Part shown: one piece after another, positions 60,783-64,000 of the stretch | Layout: each line of letters opens with the position of its first letter | Numbering within the stretch: the first letter of the stretch is position 1 | Source: Hyphomicrobium facile | Lineage (GTDB): Bacteria; Pseudomonadota; Alphaproteobacteria; Rhizobiales; Hyphomicrobiaceae | Assembly (NCBI RefSeq): GCF_900116175.1 | Contig: NZ_FPCH01000003.1 | Coordinates: 62,001-126,000, forward strand | DNA length: 64,000 nucleotides | Direction: 5' to 3' | Translations under genes and position numbers: made by a program | The notes under the pieces: generated by a model | Told to the model about the DNA's origin: nothing | The model's input: only the letters and a program-made list of their open reading frames with translations | The model's database searches: none

Positions 60783-62222
60783 TTAAATGCGCCTTTTCGG
60801 CAGGACGCAGGTGAGCTGGCTGGACGGCGCCAGCCGCATCCGGACCTGGATGGCGTTGGCGAGGCGCTGGAGGCCTGGACCCGGCTTTCCGGCGTTGCGC
60901 GTCAATGGGTTAGGCAGGGCGACCGCGAGGCGGGCTGCGTCTCGTTCGGAGAGGCTTTTTGCCGATTTGCGGAAATGGTATTGCGAGGCCGCCTCCACTC
61001 CGAAAATGCCCGGGCCCCACTCGGCGATGTTGAGGTAAACTTCCATGACCCGATGCTTCGGCCAGACGAGTTCCATCACGTAGGTCAGCGGCAGCTCGAT
61101 CGCTTTGCGCAAATAACTCTTCGACGGCCAGAGGAACATGTTCTTGACGACCTGCATCGAGATCGTGCTGGCGCCCCTCGCGGCAGCGCCGCCGCCCGCC
61201 CTCTCTACGGCGTCTTCCAGGGCCTCGAAGTCGATGCCGGAATGCTGACAGAAGCGACCGTCTTCGCTCAACAATACGGCGCGGACGATATTCGGCGACA
61301 TGTCTTCTATCGCCACCCACTTTTGCGAAATGGACTGGCCGGTTAGCCATTGCTGCAGCATCAAGGCCGAAGCCGGTGGATTGATGAAGCGGTAGGTGAC
61401 GATCAGCAGCAGCACGATCACGAGCCATGCCAAAGCGAGCAGCGATAAAAGCTTCAGGCCTCGTTTGATGAGCGAGCCACGCCCGGCTGAGATCCGCGGT
61501 GCCGGCGATTGCTTCTCGACTTGCGCAAGATCTGGCGCGAGATCTGGCCGCATCGAACGATCAACGGTCAGACCGTCGAAAGCGGGTGGCGGGGGCGGCG
61601 CCCATAACCGAGGTTCCAGCATGCGCTGTGGGATCGTTTGGCCGAGAAATTCGTTCGCGCGTTCTGAGCCGTCTGGAAGCGCGACCACGAAGGGATCGAC
61701 CGGCTGTTCGACCTCGGCCTTTTCGAGAATCTCGCTGCTCACCTGTTCAGCTTTTGAGAATGAGCGCGACGAAACTTCAGCGTCTATTGCGGAAAAAACA
61801 TCTTCGGGCGCGGCCACGATCGCTTCGCCTGAGCCGGCCGGCGGCAATACTGCAGGACGCTGAGGTTCAGGTGCGAACAGTTCCGGTTCTACCGCTGGCT
61901 CAGATGGAAGCGCCGTCTGGATGACTTCTTGCGGAGACGTCTCGAAGAAAGCGCGCGCGGGAAGCGGCCTTGGAGGAAGCGGCAGCGGCGGCTGCCAGCG
62001 ATCCGGCGACGGATCTGGAAGCAACGTTTCGAGCGTCGCGCGGTATTCGCTCACCTCGGGGACAGTGGATGCGCTCAGCGCGTTGGCAAGAGCAAGCGAA
62101 CGGGCGAGCGCTGCGCCGACTTCTGCGGCCGCAATGGGTCGTGGCGGCGACAGCACGTCCTGGTCGCCCGATGGCGCCAGGGGCGCGGCAGTTGAGCCCG
62201 ATGTTCCGTCCGGCCGATCCAT
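60783..62222 (-). CDS. mtgA: monofunctional peptidoglycan glycosyltransferase with long N-terminal extension
   Basis: About 479 residues from ATG 62222. A membrane span (LLSLLALAWLVIVLLLIVTYRF) begins the GT51 domain in the last 220 residues: VAIEDMSPNIVRAVLLSEDGRFCQHSGID with the catalytic Glu, GASTISMQVVKNMFLWPSKS, RKAIELPLTYVMEL and KHRVMEVYLNIAEWG. It polymerises lipid II into glycan strands. Ordinary MtgA is about 230 residues; here about 240 extra Pro/Glu/Ala-rich cytoplasmic residues precede the membrane span. The frame is open to 62558 but would overlap the divergent ispA. ATG 62276 is an alternative start. Confidence 0.9.
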   Translation of the reverse strand: MDRPDGTSGSTAAPLAPSGDQDVLSPPRPIAAAEVGAALARSLALANALSASTVPEVSEYRATLETLLPDPSPDRWQPPLPLPPRPLPARAFFETSPQEVIQTALPSEPAVEPELFAPEPQRPAVLPPAGSGEAIVAAPEDVFSAIDAEVSSRSFSKAEQVSSEILEKAEVEQPVDPFVVALPDGSERANEFLGQTIPQRMLEPRLWAPPPPPAFDGLTVDRSMRPDLAPDLAQVEKQSPAPRISAGRGSLIKRGLKLLSLLALAWLVIVLLLIVTYRFINPPASALMLQQWLTGQSISQKWVAIEDMSPNIVRAVLLSEDGRFCQHSGIDFEALEDAVERAGGGAAARGASTISMQVVKNMFLWPSKSYLRKAIELPLTYVMELVWPKHRVMEVYLNIAEWGPGIFGVEAASQYHFRKSAKSLSERDAARLAVALPNPLTRNAGKPGPGLQRLANAIQVRMRLAPSSQLTCVLPKRRI

Positions 62223-62274
62223 GCTTTGATTCAATCGCTGATAGTGTGATACCGCCTCGGCATAGCGTCTAACC

Positions 62275-63228
62275 ATGGCCTTGGTTAAGCGGCTGAACGA
62301 TCCCTGGGGAGAGCATAAGGCAGTGTCACCGTTTCTTGTCCAGCTTGGCAACTCAGCAACACTCGTGGAAGCCTTTTTAGCCTCCGTTCTTGCCGAGCAG
62401 GAGGCCGCAGGCACGCCTCCGAGGCTGGCTGAGGCCCTTCGCCACGCCGTTCTAGGTGGCGGCAAGCGTTTTCGGCCGTTTCTCGTTTTCCACAGCGCAG
62501 CGCTGTTCGGCGCCGATAAAGAAGCCGCCCTTCCTGCTGCCGCCGCGCTCGAGTGCATCCACTGCTATTCGCTGGTGCATGACGACCTTCCTGCGATGGA
62601 CAACGATGAACTCCGCCGCGGCCGCCCGACGGTGTGGAAAGCCTACGACGAGTGGACGGCCATTCTGGTGGGCGACGCCCTTCAGGCTCTCGCGTTCGAA
62701 CTGATCAGCGGTTCAAAGGGCAGCGGCGATCCGAAGGCGCGGGCGGAGCTCGTCTACCTTCTTGCTGTGGCGTCCGGCGCCAACGGAATGGTTGGCGGAC
62801 AGGTTCTCGATCTCGAAGCCGGAAAACTCGGCGCGCGACCCGATCCGACCATCACCGACATCATGCGCTTGCAGGCGCTCAAGACCGGGAAGCTAATCAC
62901 GGCGGCCTGTGAAATGGGGGCAATCGTCGGCGGTGCGAGCTTCGAACAGCGCGCGGCGCTCAAAACTTACGGCGAGCATCTCGGCGCCGCGTTCCAGATC
63001 AGCGACGATCTGCTCGATGCGGAAGGGTCAAGCGCGGATGTCGGCAAAGCGACAGGCAAAGACGCTGCCGCGGGCAAAGCGACGTTGATCGGCATGCTTG
63101 GAATTGCGGAGGCGCGTCGCTATCTCGACCGCTCCATCGCGTCCGGCATCGACGCCCTTGCGATATTCGGAGACAAGGCAGAGCCCCTCGTTGAAGCTGC
63201 GCGACTGATGGGCCGTCGCGAAAGCTAG
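62275..63228 (+). CDS. ispA: polyprenyl synthetase (farnesyl diphosphate synthase)
   Basis: About 317 residues. First Asp-rich motif HDDLPAMDND, FRPFLVFHSAAL, KTGKLITAACEMGAIVGG and second Asp-rich motif FQISDDLLDAEGS are those of short-chain IspA-type synthases, which join IPP to allylic diphosphates for quinones, hopanoids and lipid carriers. The start is uncertain: ATG 62275 overlaps a minus-strand ATG; GTG 62323 with GGGGAGA before it would leave about 100 bases of shared promoter region with mtgA. Confidence 0.92.
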   Translation: MALVKRLNDPWGEHKAVSPFLVQLGNSATLVEAFLASVLAEQEAAGTPPRLAEALRHAVLGGGKRFRPFLVFHSAALFGADKEAALPAAAALECIHCYSLVHDDLPAMDNDELRRGRPTVWKAYDEWTAILVGDALQALAFELISGSKGSGDPKARAELVYLLAVASGANGMVGGQVLDLEAGKLGARPDPTITDIMRLQALKTGKLITAACEMGAIVGGASFEQRAALKTYGEHLGAAFQISDDLLDAEGSSADVGKATGKDAAAGKATLIGMLGIAEARRYLDRSIASGIDALAIFGDKAEPLVEAARLMGRRES

Positions 63229-63254
63229 AGCGGAGGCTCTGCTTCAATTCACGT

Positions 63255-63902
63255 TCAGAACTTGTAGTTGAGGCCGAGGCGTACGGTCTGGAAGTCGTTG
63301 TTTACGCCCAATGCATCCTCACCCAAGCCGACGTAGAGATACTCGGCTTTGGCACTCCAGTTCTGAGTGAAGGCCCATTCGATACCGCCGCCGACGGCGT
63401 AGCCGGTCTGCGTACCGGAGCTCTTCCATTTATCGCCGTCGTCGAAGCGAACCTTCGTGTCGACGTCCGCAAACGCGACGCCGCCCGTGCCGTAAATGAG
63501 CCAGGGTCCGGTCGCGATACCGACGCGGCCGCGCACGGTCGAGAACCAGTTGATGTCAGAGCGGACCTTGTCGTCGAAGGCCGTGGTGGTCTGGCCGCCG
63601 ATGTCGCCGCCCTGGAAGTCGCCCTCGATACCAAACACCAAACGCCCGCGCTGCCAGTTGTAGCCGACCTGAGCGCCGCCGTAGCCACCTTCAGGCTTGG
63701 CGATATTCGAATTCGACCAGCCGTAACCGCCGTTGATGCCGACGTAAGCGCCCTGCCAAATCGAAGGCGCCTCGTAGCGCGCTTCCGGCGGCGGAGTGTA
63801 AGACTGGTAGGGACCAAGATCTGCGGCCCAGGCACCGCCGCTGCTTGCGGTGAGCAGGAACACAGCTCCGCCGAACGCGGATTTGACTGGTAGCGATTTC
63901 AT
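63255..63902 (-). CDS. outer-membrane beta-barrel protein (Omp25/RopB family)
   Basis: A 215-residue protein with a signal peptide (AFGGAVFLLTASSGGAWAA) and eight predicted strands: GAYVGINGGYGWSNSN, GAQVGYNWQRGRLVFGIEGDF, WFSTVRGRVGIATGPWLIYG, GYAVGGGIEWAFTQNWSAKAEYLYVGLG and the terminal QTVRLGLNYKF ending in Phe, the signal for outer-membrane insertion. ATG 63902. Such proteins are abundant surface proteins in Hyphomicrobiales. It differs from the barrel at 9856-10644 in loops and lacks that protein's repeat tail. It is convergent with ispA. Confidence 0.9.
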   Translation of the reverse strand: MKSLPVKSAFGGAVFLLTASSGGAWAADLGPYQSYTPPPEARYEAPSIWQGAYVGINGGYGWSNSNIAKPEGGYGGAQVGYNWQRGRLVFGIEGDFQGGDIGGQTTTAFDDKVRSDINWFSTVRGRVGIATGPWLIYGTGGVAFADVDTKVRFDDGDKWKSSGTQTGYAVGGGIEWAFTQNWSAKAEYLYVGLGEDALGVNNDFQTVRLGLNYKF

Positions 63903-64000
63903 TTTGAACCCCGTTATGTGTTTGGCCGTTCGACCATTCTTGAGCTGGTTAACGTCCTAACGGGATATAGGTTTCCAATTTGGCAACTGGGGTGCGGAAA

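Noticed and set aside
1-64000. CRISPR array, tRNA/rRNA gene, insertion sequence or prophage
   Set aside because: Looked for regular spaced repeats, cloverleaf patterns, transposase-like frames and phage genes; none seen by eye.

Overview
The window reads as a chromosomal segment of a high-GC alphaproteobacterium of the order Hyphomicrobiales, probably close to Hyphomicrobium. The reasons are CpdR, the phaA/phaB/phaR set, a metX-metW pair, an ftsE-ftsX pair with a proline-rich FtsX N-terminus, an Mrp protein of DUF59-Mrp-DUF971 layout, Omp25/RopB-type barrels and a B12-dependent ribonucleotide reductase. The genus is an inference from protein flavour; no rRNA, tRNA, CRISPR array, insertion sequence or prophage was found. 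The DNA looks like ordinary core chromosome with islands of small unknown genes.

Layout. 1-5.0 kb: 5'-truncated FGGY (glycerol-kinase-like) kinase, luciferase-like flavin monooxygenase coupled to a sulfite-oxidase-like molybdoenzyme, and a large secreted protein with a possible papain-like fold. 5.0-6.1 kb: gene-poor DNA with a palindrome and a previously overlooked 45-residue membrane protein. 6.1-9.8 kb: PfkB kinase, cbpM-cbpA chaperone pair, two divergent NUDIX hydrolases, a small acidic protein. 9.8-13.4 kb: outer-membrane barrel, LuxR regulator, a type I secretion membrane domain with no ATPase. 13.4-20.9 kb: zinc alcohol dehydrogenase, HdeD-like protein, Tat-exported molybdenum hydroxylase (IorB/IorA type), lactate permease with a divergent GntR/FadR regulator and an operator-like palindrome between them. 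21-30.4 kb: OmpA protein with a Gln/Asn/Arg-rich stalk, DUF4166 reductase, exported nuclease, AsmA protein, a degenerate AdoMet decarboxylase homologue, an MFS exporter. 30.6-39 kb: CoA-transferase, S1C protease, Mrp-DUF971, mobA-mobB, a second tiny membrane protein, moaA, cpdR, hpt. 39-45.6 kb: ftsE-ftsX-ydcF-plsC, a small secreted protein, nrdJ. 45.9-54.8 kb: tyrA-hisC divergent from metX-metW, a methyltransferase, gloB, a DUF985 cupin, a NYN-LOTUS protein. 54.9-63.9 kb: phaB, phaA, phaR, a PAS-GGDEF-EAL protein, a four-helix membrane protein, rpmF, mtgA with a long N-terminal extension, ispA, and an outer-membrane barrel.

How the genes fit together. Two molybdoenzymes (2167-2838; 15445-18260) share the window with cofactor genes mobA, mobB and moaA. 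phaA and phaB make the hydroxybutyryl-CoA monomer for storage polyester, and phaR beside them is the expected repressor. ftsEX, mtgA, the OmpA protein, the barrels, AsmA, YdcF and PlsC form an envelope theme. CpdR and the EAL protein belong to cell-cycle and c-di-GMP control.

The observations most worth a second look are: the AdoMet decarboxylase homologue at 28236-28790, which has lost the residues that form the pyruvoyl group; a 41-base double-hairpin element present twice (33767-33807 and 38411-38451) with compensating base-pair changes; the ATPase-less secretion membrane domain with a possibly frameshifted gene in front of it; the NYN-LOTUS protein; and two tiny single-span membrane proteins.
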